Source: Anisus vortex (lineage: Eukaryota; Mollusca; Gastropoda; Planorbidae). From it: a stretch of 64,000 nucleotides of DNA. Positions 1-10,821 of this stretch are shown here, piece by piece (position 1 is the first letter of the stretch; every line of letters starts with the position of its first letter). Below the pieces are notes generated by a model that was not told where the DNA came from, made no database searches, and was given only the letters and a program-made list of their open reading frames with translations. The position numbers were made by a program, and so were the translations under genes. The stretch covers positions 29,243,991 to 29,307,990 of the forward strand of contig OX421500.1 of NCBI GenBank assembly GCA_949126835.1, read 5' to 3'.

Positions 1-184
1 ACAGTTAAGTTTGAGATAATAATTAATCATAGTGAGTTAAGTTAAGTTGAAAAAGCGTTTGTGGTAAGTCCACATCACAAGAACACAGTCATACCACTAT
101 AAGGGGAAGAAGTATGTAAAGAGTAAATTAATTTAATGATTTGTTTTTTAAACTTATTCAATTTTATTAATTCATATTTCAAAT

Positions 185-642
185 TCAATGGCATCCTTCC
201 GTCTCGCGAGACGATGGTGCATCACCGTGATTCGAGGTTGCACTTCCTCGTGTGGCTGAGCAGGCCTATCCTTGAATGACAGTCTTTTTTACAGCCTTTG
301 CACACGTAATCTGTGGGTCCTATTTTTTCCGCTTTTCTTTTAGCCCTTTTATTTATGCTCTCCTCCATTCTATTTTCCTCTGCCGTTTTAACCCCTTTAC
401 TGACAGCAGTGCGCCAGGTGGACCGATCCTCTGCCTTCTCCTCCCAGTCACTTGTACTTATTCTGGCTGCTCTCATGTCTCTCATACAGACATCTTTATA
501 GCGGAGGCGTGGGCGACCTGTCTTTCTCTTCCCAGATGCCAATTCTCCATATAGGAGGTCCTTTGGGATTCTGCCTGGACTCATTCTTCTTACATGTCCT
601 AGCCATCTTAGGCGCCTTTCACTGAGGACTGCGAACATGCTT
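185..642 (-). mobile_element. LINE-A copy 1: 5'-truncated 3' end of an endonuclease/RT retrotransposon
   Basis: The minus-strand reading frame 638-222 (138 codons) is the C-terminus of a non-LTR retrotransposon polyprotein. It has the post-RT block RRLRWLGHVRRM, then IPKDLLYGELASGKR, GRPRLRYKDV and a final zinc-finger-like C-x2-C-x3-CHSRIGLLSHTRKC. It aligns along its whole length with the 3' part of LINE-A copy 2 (10233-10777) and copy 3 (21513-21920). The element begins abruptly within the post-RT domain, so it is 5'-truncated. A 10-bp direct repeat, tatttcaaat, lies at 175-184 and 643-652 and is taken as the TSD. The 3' untranslated end carries the inverted repeat GTCTC-N2-GAGAC (200-213 is a perfect 14-nt palindrome) seen in the other two copies. 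No poly(A) tail is visible. Confidence 0.85.
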
Positions 643-652
643 TATTTCAAAT

Positions 653-1000
653 AAAAGCCATACTATTATACTAACTATATATTTGTATTAAAAAATAAAA
701 ATAAAGGGACGCAATCGTAAAAATATATCATACGCTTTTATTAATTCCCTTGACAGCGTTCAGCACAATATTTTTTATGTACTGGTACACTAGTAGTCTT
801 TTTTTGTTGTACATAATGAGTAACGGCTATACAATTATCATTACTTGCAATTATTATATAGATTTATAAGATCGTTTGTCATTCCGCGTTGTATGAGAGT
901 AAACCTAATTATAACATGATTAATAATATTAAATACATCTTAATAATAATAAATAATAATACTCTAAAATAGTTTTAAACAATGTTTTTGCCGATGGAGG
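653..1000. other. AT-rich spacer, nothing recognised
   Basis: About 350 bases of AT-rich sequence. I see no gene, RNA or repeat family shared with the rest of the window. Confidence 0.5.
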
Positions 1001-1456
1001 CTAATAAACTCGCTTGTGTAATTGAGCCTTAAAATTGAGCTTTTAAAAATACTTTGTGTGGCAAATTATCATCGTTTCGTTTTTATGAGCGCACTGGGCA
1101 TGCGTGCATAAGCATGCAGTTAGACGCTATCTAAACGACCAATTATTAATAATAATTATTATTATTATTACTAGCTGCTAGTGGGCTAGTCGTCGGCGAG
1201 TTGGCGATTGCGCTAGTTGACAATGACATGGGCGAATTTACTAGCTACTAGTAGACACACTTCTAATTTCTCGCTGAAAAGCCGGCGAGTGGGGAGTAAA
1301 ATTGACATGCTTTCAACTTTTCCCCCAGTTTTTTTACTAGCAGGGCTGGTAGCTGACTAGCTGCTAACGAATAGATTACACGGAGCTAGTTTACTAGCAA
1401 GATAGTAAACTAGCCCAACAGCAGCTAGTAAACCTGCCCGTGTAACTGAGCCTTAA
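1001..1456. repeat. CTAG-rich foldback repeat, candidate nonautonomous DNA element
   Basis: Two direct copies of a 32-nt sequence (1001-1032 and 1425-1456, 26/32 identical, both ending gagccttaa) bracket a GC-richer core. Inside the core, 1169-1190 and 1409-1430 form an inverted repeat (20/22), and the half-palindromes actagctgctag, actagctactag and tttactagca recur. This subterminal repeat structure suggests a foldback or MITE-like DNA element, but no TSD was found and the superfamily is unknown. Confidence 0.45.
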
Positions 1457-1935
1457 TAAAATAGTCAAGACAGATGTACTGGAGAATCATTAAGGATTAA
1501 ACAGCAGTCAAAGGGAGAACAAGCCTCAGTCGAAGTTACTCAGTGACTCTACAGGTGGCTTAGCAGGCAGCGAAATCGTGCCTAGCAATCTCTAAACCTA
1601 AGTGAACAATTTTATAGAAGATTATAGTGTAAATAGAAACGTCGAAATAGGCGAAGATCAAGGCAAATAGCAGTAAATCATTTGTAAGTAAAATTAGATG
1701 CAGGTTGAAATCTCGTAGAGGTCTCCTCTTTCTAGACTCGTTCAGACAAAATATCTAATAAAGACTTGCAGAAATAACACAGTATTACATTACCACCTGA
1801 CCATTAATGATGTGATAAGAATCCTTACATAATTGCCAGTTATATGGTATTGCATCGACGATATATGGTGGTTATCTTCACCATTGTACATGCCGAAAGT
1901 TAGTTTGATGAAGGTATACTGGTCAATATTATAAT
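1457..1935. other. No gene recognised
   Basis: Non-repetitive AT-rich sequence without a supportable reading frame. Confidence 0.4.
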
Positions 1936-2155
1936 ATAAGATAAGATAAGATTTCTTTATTGATCCAAACAAATGGAAATTTGTCTTGATTACAGATGTT
2001 TTGTCCTTCATCATATTTTAAACAAATTAAAATATTTTTTTGTAATGTATATACAAGCACAGAAATATACTTATAAAAATAGACAATCGCACACACAATC
2101 ACACAATTATCATGCAAGAAAAAGTTCATTAGTAGTCAGCTATTGTTGACTGAAA
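1936..2155 (-). mobile_element. LINE-F copy 1: 3' end with (CTTAT)n tail
   Basis: Read on the plus strand the fragment starts with ataagataagataag followed by tttctttattgatccaaa. The same start occurs at 45611. On the minus strand this is a LINE 3' UTR ending in a short CTTAT microsatellite tail. Its 5' part (2110-2155) matches the stop-codon region of the better-preserved copy at 45611-45955. Strongly 5'-truncated. Confidence 0.6.
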
Positions 2156-2908
2156 TCTCGACGTTAGGCCTAGCCTATATTTTTTGTTGCGTATGGTAGA
2201 TAATTTGGCCGGAGGCTGACGCTCAATAATTATTCGTCTGGTGTGCATATTCTTCTTTTGTTGTAATGTAGTTGGTATTGCGATATTGTTTGTTTATATA
2301 GCCAGCCATCCAACTTTACTTGCCACTGTTGACGGGTCTGTCTGAGCAAAGCAGATAAAATGTCCACAGACGTATTCCTCTACGGGCACTTTTAATTCGC
2401 CCTTATAGTGTAAAGACATGTTTATTTGGTGTCATTTTTTTCCAAGATGGCGGTTCGTTCAATAGTATGGACACTAATGGTGTAAAATAGTTTCGTGTAA
2501 GGCGGTTCTTCACATAAAAATTATAGTAACAATAGTTTCCGTTATACAAACCACTAACATACTTTAAGATCATGAAAATAAATAAATTATGGCTTGATAA
2601 GATGGTAGAAAAGCTGAAAAACGGCACATCGTAATCAGGTCGCCTGCAGTGCAGCGCCCCGGAAGTGCAAATATATTTATGACAACCATTTATTACACTA
2701 AAATACCGGACGAGACCAGCATTTATTACATTATTGTAATATTATAGTTCTTTCAGATGACTTGCAGGTGACTGAATTAATATAGGTATGATGTATTTTT
2801 GGCTTGAGCCCCATTATGAAAGATTATTGATAGTATTCTTCATAAGTGTTATTAAACAGTTCAATTAATTATTATTCAGCACAGCACTTATATATAATTA
2901 TATGAGTT
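2156..2908. other. No gene recognised
   Basis: Mostly AT-rich DNA. The short frame at 2403-2627 on the minus strand shows no recognisable domain and is not called. Confidence 0.4.
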
Positions 2909-2930
2909 TATTATTTACTCATTTTAATTA

Positions 2931-3198
2931 TGGGGCACGGTAGCCGAGCGGCAGCGCGTTCGACTGGCGATCCGAGGGTCCTGGGTTCAAATCCTGGTGA
3001 AGCCGGGATTTTTGTCCCAGGACTTGAGGGTGTCCCTGAGTCTACCCAGCTCTGATGGGTACCTGACATTAGTTAGGGTAAAGCAAAGGCGGCTGGGCAT
3101 TGTGCTGGCCCCACATCCCCTAGTATGCCGTGGCCACAGAAACTGGTGAACGCTGCTTCACCGGCCCTATGATCACTTCGGTCCGAAGGGTACTTTAC
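2931..3198 (+). mobile_element. SINE-A copy 1, tRNA-derived, with perfect 22-bp TSD
   Basis: The head resembles a tRNA: an A-box-like ggtagccgagcggcagcg and a B box ggttcaaatcc. It is followed by a tRNA-unrelated body containing gtccctgagtctacccagc, cctgacattagttagggtaa, gtgctggcc and acagaaactggtgaacgctg, ending in tactttac. The 22 bases at 2909-2930 are repeated exactly at 3199-3220, which fixes the insertion boundaries and shows target-primed insertion. It is the most complete of five copies here (others near 29137, 36022, 51972, 63384). Not a functional tRNA gene, because no acceptor stem closes. Confidence 0.9.
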
Positions 3199-3220
3199 TA
3201 TTATTTACTCATTTTAATTA

Positions 3221-4851
3221 CTTGTAAACGTGTCTAAAGGGTAGGTCCTGGTTTATTCTCCCTGAGAGCTCCGACTGTGTATAGCATAGAGTTCATCATG
3301 TCATTTGATATTTATATAGGCTCTTAGTTAGATGTAAAATGGAACAATTGATTCATTTAGTTTATGTATAAAATTGTATACTACATCACAAGCAATTGAA
3401 CGAGAATAAGTACTAATAACTCTCTACGGCGCATTAGTGTCAATAATAAACATTTTAAAATATCTTCGCTGTTATTAATAATTATGAAACGGCGTTTCGT
3501 AACAACAGCAATTCGTGGGCATGGACAAACTAGATATATTTTTTTAAAATAAATATCAAAGCAACTTTTGATAAACTTTATGTTAATTTTTTTTTAAATC
3601 AATTTATTGTCTGAACGTACAATGACAATTCCCAAAGATAGAACGGGACTGCCAGAATATATCTGTGTGTAACATTCTAAACAACAATTAAAACTAAACA
3701 TAACAAAAACATAACATTAATGAAGATGACTGAGAAAGAATCTAAAACGTCATTAGCCCAAGATATGACCTGTTTTTCACAATTACTAAGACGGCTCCTA
3801 CATGTCTAGGAGACAATAAGTCTTACAACAACCATCATTGAAGGCAAAGATCAAAGTGTCAGAAGAAATGACAAAAAGAACACAAATAAATAGGAGAATA
3901 TAAATGTGTGGATTGGCATTTCCTTTATTGTCTCTCATAAGGCAGCAAAAATACTATAACAAATGACTAGAGCTGGCAGACTGTGAACACAAATCACATC
4001 TTGATATATGCAGGGGGTAAGGATTCGTTAAAGGAAATTAATATGTTTAATCGTAAACTATGTATAAACAGTGTAATGTTATTCCAATATATATTAGTTA
4101 CTAGTTATTTATATCACAAAAATAGTACCAGTAAAACAGACGTTTTATCCTGATTGTTAAAAAAAGGCAACATTTGAATGTACATACCGTCATCCAAATG
4201 TAGGTAAGAATAGTGTATGTTATGTTATATTATATTATTTACCTACAGCATATCAAGACTGAATCTACTCGAGTACAAACGATATCAAACATATACTATT
4301 TAGATAATACGTGTTAATGCTGTATTTAATATTATTATTGCACATATTTAATACGTTTTAAACAAAATATAATGTTCTAGCGCTAATTACACTGCATAAT
4401 ATTTGGTAGATTATATAAAACTGGCAATCCATTTTTTTACTTATAAAAAAAGTAGTTTCTAAAAAAAAAGATAGGATTTTTTAAATAAATCAAATGTACT
4501 AACTTAAAACATAAACTTACATGGATCTGACTGTTTCAATGAGGCGAAAGGAAAAAAAATAACTGTATGATTGGATTGCACTGTGTCTTTTAAACCAAAA
4601 AAAATACGGAATAGCGTAGCTCAGTCAGAACTATCACACAAAAGGATTGTCAAAATGTAGGGCAAGAAGGGATACTGTGCGCAAACGTTGACCTACTTTT
4701 CCGTCGATGAGACTAAAGCTTCGCTTAAGCGGAAATTCCCGACTTTACATTTCATTTCAGTTAAGAAGAAACGATAGTTAACATTAGAATAAACCCATAC
4801 TAAATGAAACACAATAAACAATCTAGTCTATATAATTACATCTGACTACAA
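3221..4851. other. 1.6-kb AT-rich spacer, nothing recognised
   Basis: No reading frame of note on either strand, no tRNA and no repeat family that I could match elsewhere in the window. Confidence 0.5.
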
Positions 4852-5338
4852 ACCTCCGCTGCCTTGCGGCTATACTCATTCCTGAGAAAGGCTAGGGGAG
4901 TAAACCTCGATCACAAATTAGGAGCCGGAATCCCTAAGGCAGACTGGCGTTGCCTGCAACGTCCCTCTGGTAATTCCTGCGACGCAGCTGATGTCAAGTC
5001 GTACTGGCTCCGCCTTTCCCTTGCACCCATCAGCTGAGTTGAGAGAGGGAGTATGCTGCATGGGCAACAGCTTATTCCCTACATCACCTGCCCAGGCTCG
5101 TGCCCTGGAGAGGACACTCCAGCTTCGCTTCACAGCGTCGACACAACACGGGAAGTAGTAGTCACCGGTTATAAGCCACCCGCTCAATTGGCATAGAGCT
5201 GGCGCCAGGGACTGCTTCCGACGGTGGGAGAGATGACAATGTCTCATTGGACAGCTACCGCCCGCCTCAAGCTGGGCAGCCCCCATTCAATTAGGTGTTT
5301 GCCTGCCCTACTGGGTGCGTAGGGCTTAGGGCACGCAC

Positions 5339-7849
5339 TTGCCCGACAAGTGGACTGTAACTCATGCACCAAGCAATAAAATAAAAACAAAAAGGAAAAC
5401 CCCAATCCTTAAACTGGGGAGCTGGAATGTACGGACACTGACTCCCGGTCTGTCAGACAACCTTCAAGACATCAGCGATGCTCGGAAAACATCAGTCATC
5501 AACAACGAACTCGTAAGGCTACGGGTCGACATAGCCACTTTACAAGAGACACGGCTCTCAGGTTCCCGATCCCTAAGAGAAAAAGACTTCACGTTTTTCT
5601 GGCAAGGTAAAAGTGTAGAAGAAGTCAGAGAATACGGCGTCGGATTTGCTGTCCGGAAATCCCTACTGGGGATGATAGTACCATGCCAAGAGGGAACTGA
5701 AAGACTACTTTCACTCCGCCTCCATACCTCAACAGGGCCCGCCAACCTAATCAGTGCATACGCACCAACTCTCAGCGCCACCGCACACACCAAAGATTAG
5801 TTCTATGACCAGCTGGACTCACTGCTAGGCACAATCCCCAAAGATGGGCATTTGATTTTTCTTGGTGACTTCAATGCTAGGGTGGGTGCTGACTACGTTT
5901 CATGGCCCTCCTGTTTGGGAAGATTTGGCACAGGAAAAATGAACGAAAACGGACAGAGACTCTTGGAACTGTGTTCCTATCACGATCTATGCATCACCAA
6001 CACTTTCTTTCAGACAAAGCCCCAGCATAGGGTATCATGGAGACATCCCCGCTCTAAACACTGGCACCAGCTGGACCTAATCATCACCAGGCGTTCCGCA
6101 TTGAAACAGGTTCTTCTCACTCGCACCTTCCATAGTACAGACTGCGACACTGATCATTCACTGGTGTGTTGCAAGATGAGGTTGCTGCCAAAGAAAATCC
6201 ACCGATCCAGGCCAGAAGGCAGACCCCGCATCGATGTGAGCATGACATATCATCCAGACAGGAAAATAGAGTTCACGCAAGCTCTCTCAAACTCACTAGA
6301 CACTGATCTCTCTGGCAGCAGCGCCAATGGAAAGTGGGACTTCCTCAGAGAAACAATACACAGCACAGCCATGCAGGTCTTTGGAAGAAAAAAAAACAAA
6401 AACAATGACTGGTTCGAGGCCAACTCTATCACGCTCACCCCCGCCATAGAAGAAAGACGAAGTGCTCAACAAAAATACAAGAACTCTCCCAATCAACAGA
6501 CACTGCAGGCATATAGATCAGCCAGGAGCAGGGTTCAGGGGCTAGCAAGGCAGTGCGCAAATGACTACTGGCTTCAACTATGCCAGAGCATTCAACTATC
6601 GGCTGAAACTGGAAACATCAGAGGCATGTACGATGGCATAAAAAAGGCCATGGGTCCTACAAAGAAGGTCACAGCCCCACTGAAGTCTTCAACAGGCGTG
6701 ATAATTCATGATAAGAACAAACAGATGGACAGATGGGTGGAACACTACTCAGAGCTGTACTCCAGGCAAAACCACATCACACAAGAGGCCATTGATGCTG
6801 TCCAAAGTCTCCCCCTCATGGCAGAACTGGACGACATACCTATCCTGGCAGAACTAAAAGAAGCTATCGAGCGATTACCAATAGCAAAGGCTCCAGGTCA
6901 AGATGATATCCCACCAGAGGTTATCAAGTGTGGCAGCAGCGTATTAGTGGAGCACCTGCATGGCCTCCTCTGCCAATGCTGGGAAGAAGTACCCGAGGAC
7001 ATGAGAAATGCCAACATAATTACCCTGTATAAAAATAAGGGCGATAGAAGTGACTGTAATAATTACAGGGGTATTTCCCTCCTTGGCATTGTGGGAAAGG
7101 TCTTTGCACGGGTTGTTCTAAAGAAACTGCAAAGGCTTGCTGAGAGAGTGTACCCCGAATCACAGTGCGGGTTCCGAGCAGAAAGATCCACAATCGATAT
7201 GATCTTCTCACTAAGACAACTCCAAGAAAAGTGTTGCGAGCAACACATGCCCCTCTATCTGGCTTTCATTCAAAGGCCTTCGACCTGGTCAGCAGAGATA
7301 GACTCTTTACAGTCCTGGCAAAAGTTGGCTGCCCACCGAAACTACTGAAGATAATACAGTCATTCCATGACGGAATGAAAGGCACAGTGCAGTATGACGG
7401 GTCAACTTCAGCCGCATTTAACATAATCAGTGGTGTCAAGCAGGGCTGTGTCCTTGCCCCAAAACTCTTTGGCATCTTTTTGCCAGCCTGTTGAGACATG
7501 CCTTTGGAACTTCTACCGAGGGGGTCTATCTACACCCCCGTTCTGATGGTAAACTATTCAACTTGGCCAGGCTTAAGTCTAAGAGGAAGATACGGGAGAC
7601 CGTCATTAGGGACATGCTTTTCGCAGATGACGCTGCCTTAGCCACACACACAGAGGCAGAACTGCAAAACCTAATGGACCGCTTCGCCAAGGCCGCTAGC
7701 GTTTCGGTCTCACTATCAGCTTAAAAAAGACAAATGTGATGTCCCAGGAAGCTGCTTCTCCCAAAATCAACATCAATGACTGCGAACTTGAGGCTGTGGA
7801 GCATTACACATACCTTGGCTCCACTATCAGCAACAACCTTTCTCTAGAT
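5339..7849 (+). pseudogene. LINE-A polyprotein, 5' part: APE endonuclease and reverse transcriptase (broken)
   Basis: The protein would nick target DNA and copy the element RNA. The endonuclease shows LGSWNVRTL, then DIATLQETRLSGSRS, GVGFAVRKSLL, FLGDFNARVG, a QLDLIITRR block and TDHSLV, the usual order of APE motifs. The RT follows with KAPGQDDIPPEVIK, NIITLYKNKGDRSDCNNYRGISLL, ESQCGFRAERST, KAFDLV, GVKQGCVLAP and FADDAALATH. Breaks: an in-frame TAG at 5798-5800; a deletion near 7272 in motif A that removes the segment expected to carry the first catalytic Asp just before KAFD and shifts frame; a one-T loss in the T run at 7477-7481; and a shift near 7699. The frame then stops at the hAT insertion. 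ATG 5339 is the first start, placed directly after the GC-rich 5' UTR. The protein cannot be active. Confidence 0.9.
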
Positions 7850-8133
7850 CAGTGGTTCTTAACCACTGAGGTAGTTGCAAGTGATCCGCGAAATTATGAA
7901 ACTAAAAATTTAATGTTCACTCACTTACTCTATCTGATTGAGCTGAACAAATGCTTATAATAGGTAGTCCAAACGGGGCAAAATCGGCCTTTTGGCCTAT
8001 TTTTAATGTTATTGTAACGAAGTTTTGACTCACTTGTACTAATGCTACATAAATAAAATTTATATGTGATTAAAGTTGAAGCCTTTCCATCTCTTAATGA
8101 TAACACTACCGACGAAATTATTTCAGCAGTAAC

Positions 8134-9361
8134 TAACTAACTAGAACTCCTATTTGAAGCGAGAGCTGGGAGTATTATTCCCTTGTAGCTCTGAACAAGA
8201 GCTCAGCCGTGCGTTTGAGCACGGCTCTATCTCCGTAGAGAACAGTGGATAGTGGGTCACTCGTCCCATCTCCTCGATCGACGAGACGGGGGCACTCCCG
8301 CAGGATATGCTCCACTGTCTCCTCCGCCTCCCCACAGTGGCGACACCGCGAGTCGTAATTAGGCCGGAACCTGGCGAAGTGTGCCCCAATGGGGCAGTGG
8401 CCAGTGCGGAATTGAGATATGATACTCTGTTCCGACCTATTTAGGCACCACCATGGGTCGGCGCGCTTAGGGCGGGGCAAATGCCGCCAGACTTCTCGGC
8501 CCTTGTCAGAGCTGTCCCACTTTTCTGTCTCCCACCTCCGGATCAATGTACGGGCCTTCTCAAAGAAGCATGGCGTGCTGCCGGGCTCCTCGGAGGTGGG
8601 TGTGCTCAGCCCACCTTTTTTTGGCAAGGTGGTCTGCTCTCTCATTGCCAGGTAGGCCTGTATGCCCTGGGACCCACTGCAGTAGCCTGCGGTCTCCAAA
8701 GCGCTGGCTTAGCTCGTCTGAAGCCATTAGAATTGTTTCTATCTGAGGGGGCCAGTTGCTCAGATTCTCAATAACTTGGAGCACCGACAACGCATCAGTC
8801 AGGATGGTGACGGTCGTAGAGCCGAGGGCGCCTTCGACGTGGAGAAGGCGGATCCACTCCAGAGCCCGACTGATGGCCTTGATCTCTGCGCCGTAGTTGC
8901 AGAGACCGTCGCAAGGCCCCCATAGTTCGTCTCTATTCGGGTTGCCGGGGTACTCTATGTAAACACCAAAGCCGGCGGTAACTTTTCTGAGTAGTTTTGG
9001 GTCGGACGTTTTGCTAACTGAGGTGTCCTTCAGCTTCGTTCGTATTTGGGGGAGCGTTGGCGTGTTCCCCGGAGACAAACTCGAGTACCTTGTCATAGGC
9101 AGCCTTGTATCGGGTAGGTCGATTTCGGATGACAGCCTTGTTGCGTGGTGCATAAAGGACTGCATCTTTATTCTCTTACTACCCTTCCAGGTGTCTACTA
9201 AGACTCTGGTTGGGAAGCTTTCCTCGAGTCTTTTATAGCGCTCGTAGGTCGTTATGACAGCGCGTTCTCTCCTACGCTGAAGGGGTGGTATGTTAGCCAT
9301 CACCTCAGCAGCTGCCACTCGGGACGTTCGAAAGGTGCCACAGATAAAGCGTAGTGCTTTG
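8134..9361 (-). mobile_element. 5'-truncated LINE with RNase H domain (I/Nimb-like), nested in the hAT
   Basis: A 12-bp TSD, ttcagcagtaac, lies at 8122-8133 and 9362-9373. The element runs on the minus strand and ends in a short AGTT repeat tail (seen on the plus strand as taactaactaac). It is truncated at the 5' side to the region downstream of RT. RNase H plus a C-terminal CCHC-like region is typical of I-group elements; the Nimb clade is known from snails, but the clade call is inference. Confidence 0.88.
8175..9361 (-). pseudogene. RNase H and C-terminal domain of an I-group LINE polyprotein (frameshifted)
   Basis: Reading on the minus strand from 9361, the frame contains the RNase H domain: an acidic residue in GAEIKAISRALEW, ILTDALSVLQVI, then WVPGHTGLPGNERADHLAK with the His and final Asp. 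At the T7 run at about 8617-8623 the reading moves to another frame, which continues with FEKARTLIRRWETEKW, ISQFRTGHCPIGAHFARF and C-R-H-CGEAEETVEHILRECPRL, to a stop at 8175. This Cys/His block is the usual end of Jockey/I-type proteins. RNase H removes element RNA from the hybrid during cDNA synthesis. EN and RT are missing by 5' truncation, so this copy is dead. Confidence 0.88.
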
Positions 9362-10057
9362 TTCAGCAGTAACAGAGCATTTAACTTTATTAGAAGAAAA
9401 GATTGAATTTTATTTTCCATCAATAAACGTAGAAACATATGACTGGATACGTAATCCCTTTGCCACGGTTGATACATCAAATAGTAAGTTGTCATACCAA
9501 GAAGAAGAAGAATTCATCAATCTATCATCGGATCGTACACTTAAAATAAAATTTTCCGAAATGGTTCTGGAGGAATTTCGGATCTTTGTGCAAGAAGAAT
9601 ACTCAGCTCTTTCCATGAAGGCACTTAAAATCGTGTTGCAATTTTCAACATCATATTTGTGTGAACTCGGTTTCTCGATAGTCAACAAAATAAAAACTAA
9701 AAAACGAGCAACACTTACTAATTTGGATGAAGAATTGAGGGTAGCTATTTCTAAAATTAGGCCTAATATCACTGAAATTTGTAAAAAAAAACGTCAAGCT
9801 CAGGTTTCACATTAGATCTGAATCTTTTTATTTTTATTAATTGAATTTTGCTCAATGTTATTTTTTACTTATTAAATTTATGTTTATTAAAAATTTGTTT
9901 ATTAAACTCTTATGTTATAATCTTTTATTTTCAATAAAAGTCGTACGTATTGTATTTGTTGTTTTTTTTTACTCCTTGATTTTGGTGCTCCCCAAATTTT
10001 TGTCATGATCAAAAGTGCTCCCCGACTTCAAAAAGGTTAAGAACCACTGCTCTAGAT

Positions 10058-10777
10058 GCAGAGCTTAACACGAGGATCGGCAAGGCCTCCACAACACTGG
10101 CCAGACTATCGCACAGAGTTTGGAACAACAAAAAGCTGACAATAAGAACCAAGGTTGCAGTGTACCGTGCATGTGTGTTAAGCACTCTACGCCAGCGAAG
10201 CCTGGACGCTATATTCTAAACAAGAGAAGAGATTGAGTGCTTTTCACATGCGCTGCCTCCGACGCATACTCGGAATATCCTGGCAGGACCATGTCACGAA
10301 CAACGAGGTACTGCGGCAGGCTGGGATGCCAAGCATGCCTACTCTAATCCGCCAACGCCAGCTCAGATGGCTAGGGCATGTATGTCGGATGGAGGATGGC
10401 CGAATACCCAAAGATATCCTTTACTCGGAACTGGCCAGAGGAAAGAGGACTGCGGGCCGGCCCCACCTCCGATATAAGGATGTCTGCAAGGGAGACATGA
10501 AAGCCCTTGCCATTGACACAAACAGCTGGGAGGAACTAGCCAAGGACAGGTTCAGCTGGAGACAAGCGCTGGCCTCCGGGCTGAAAGCTGGAGAGAGAGA
10601 CCTGCAGCGGCTCGCCGATGAGAAGCGCACCAAAAGGAGGGGAAGATGAGACCAGCCCATGACCAGTTCTACCTTCCTGTGCCGGACGTGCAATAGGGAC
10701 TGTCACTCGCATGTGGGCTTGCACAGCCATAGCAGAAGCTGCAAGGCCAGGAGCGCACATTCCCCAAGGGCACAATA
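10058..10777 (+). pseudogene. LINE-A polyprotein, 3' part: thumb/C-terminal region and zinc finger
   Basis: This continues the frame interrupted at 7849 (just after TYLGSTISNNLSLD). It reads LDAELNTRIGKASTTLARL, a frameshift near 10185, YASEAWTLYSKQEKRL, CLRRILGISWQDHV, QLRWLGHVCRMEDGRIPKD, then GKRTAGRPHLRYKDV. An in-frame TGA at 10647-10649 interrupts it. Downstream in the same frame is CRTCNRDCHSHVGLHSHSRSC and a stop at 10775-10777. The same finger is uninterrupted in copies 1 and 3, so the TGA is a private mutation of this copy. The role of the C-terminal finger is presumably nucleic-acid binding. Confidence 0.88.
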
Positions 10778-10821
10778 AACTCCATCGTCTCTCGAGACAA
10801 ATGGAAGCCAACAACAACAAC

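Larger units (their letters stand above)
8081..9815 (+). pseudogene. hAT transposase C-terminal remnant (ZBED5/FAM200-like), split by a LINE
   Basis: The frame visible at 8081-8133 ends ...TTDEIISAV and continues after the nested LINE at 9374 as TEHLTLLEEKIEFYFP. It then contains LSMKALKIVLQFSTSYLCE, LGFSIVNKIKTKKR and DEELRVAISKIRP before the stop at 9813-9815. This is the hAT C-terminal dimerisation region in the form shared with domesticated ZBED5/SCAND3-type proteins, in which the LPFSTTYLCE and LRVALSKIRP blocks are conserved. The N-terminal zinc finger and most of the catalytic domain are absent. The reading frame joins exactly across the LINE's TSD, which supports both the insertion boundary and the transposase identity. 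Non-functional. Confidence 0.85.
7850..10049 (+). mobile_element. hAT DNA transposon inserted in LINE-A, 8-bp TSD
   Basis: Termini are perfect 15-bp inverted repeats, CAGTGGTTCTTAACC at 7850-7864 and its complement at 10035-10049. The 8-bp target CTCTAGAT is duplicated at 7842-7849 and 10050-10057. Terminal CAG and an 8-bp TSD are hallmarks of the hAT superfamily, and the interior encodes a hAT transposase C-terminus (9374-9815). The right subterminal region has the phrase gtgctcccc twice. The element is an internally deleted copy: about 970 bases remain once the nested LINE (8134-9361) is taken out. The host LINE reading frame resumes immediately after the second TSD copy. Confidence 0.95.
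4852..10816 (+). mobile_element. LINE-A copy 2: near full-length APE/RT non-LTR retrotransposon, split by a hAT
   Basis: Base composition turns sharply GC-richer at 4852, where a 5' UTR of about 490 bases begins. The coding region starts at 5339 and runs, with breaks, to 10777. It ends with the conserved inverted repeat GTCTC-N2-GAGAC (10787-10798), the word atggaagcc and a (CAA)n-like tail. Removing the hAT insertion (7850-10049 plus one TSD copy) leaves an element of about 3.75 kb. One long EN-RT frame with a C-terminal zinc finger and short repeat tail fits the RTE-like or related APE-bearing LINEs; the clade is not resolved. I could not identify its own TSD with confidence. Confidence 0.88.

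Noticed and set aside
2931..3010. tRNA gene
   Set aside because: The head of a SINE: the B box is present but arms do not close into a cloverleaf and the SINE body and TSD follow.
4918..5286. Minus-strand frame of 122 codons
   Set aside because: Antisense to the GC-rich 5' UTR of LINE-A; no domain.
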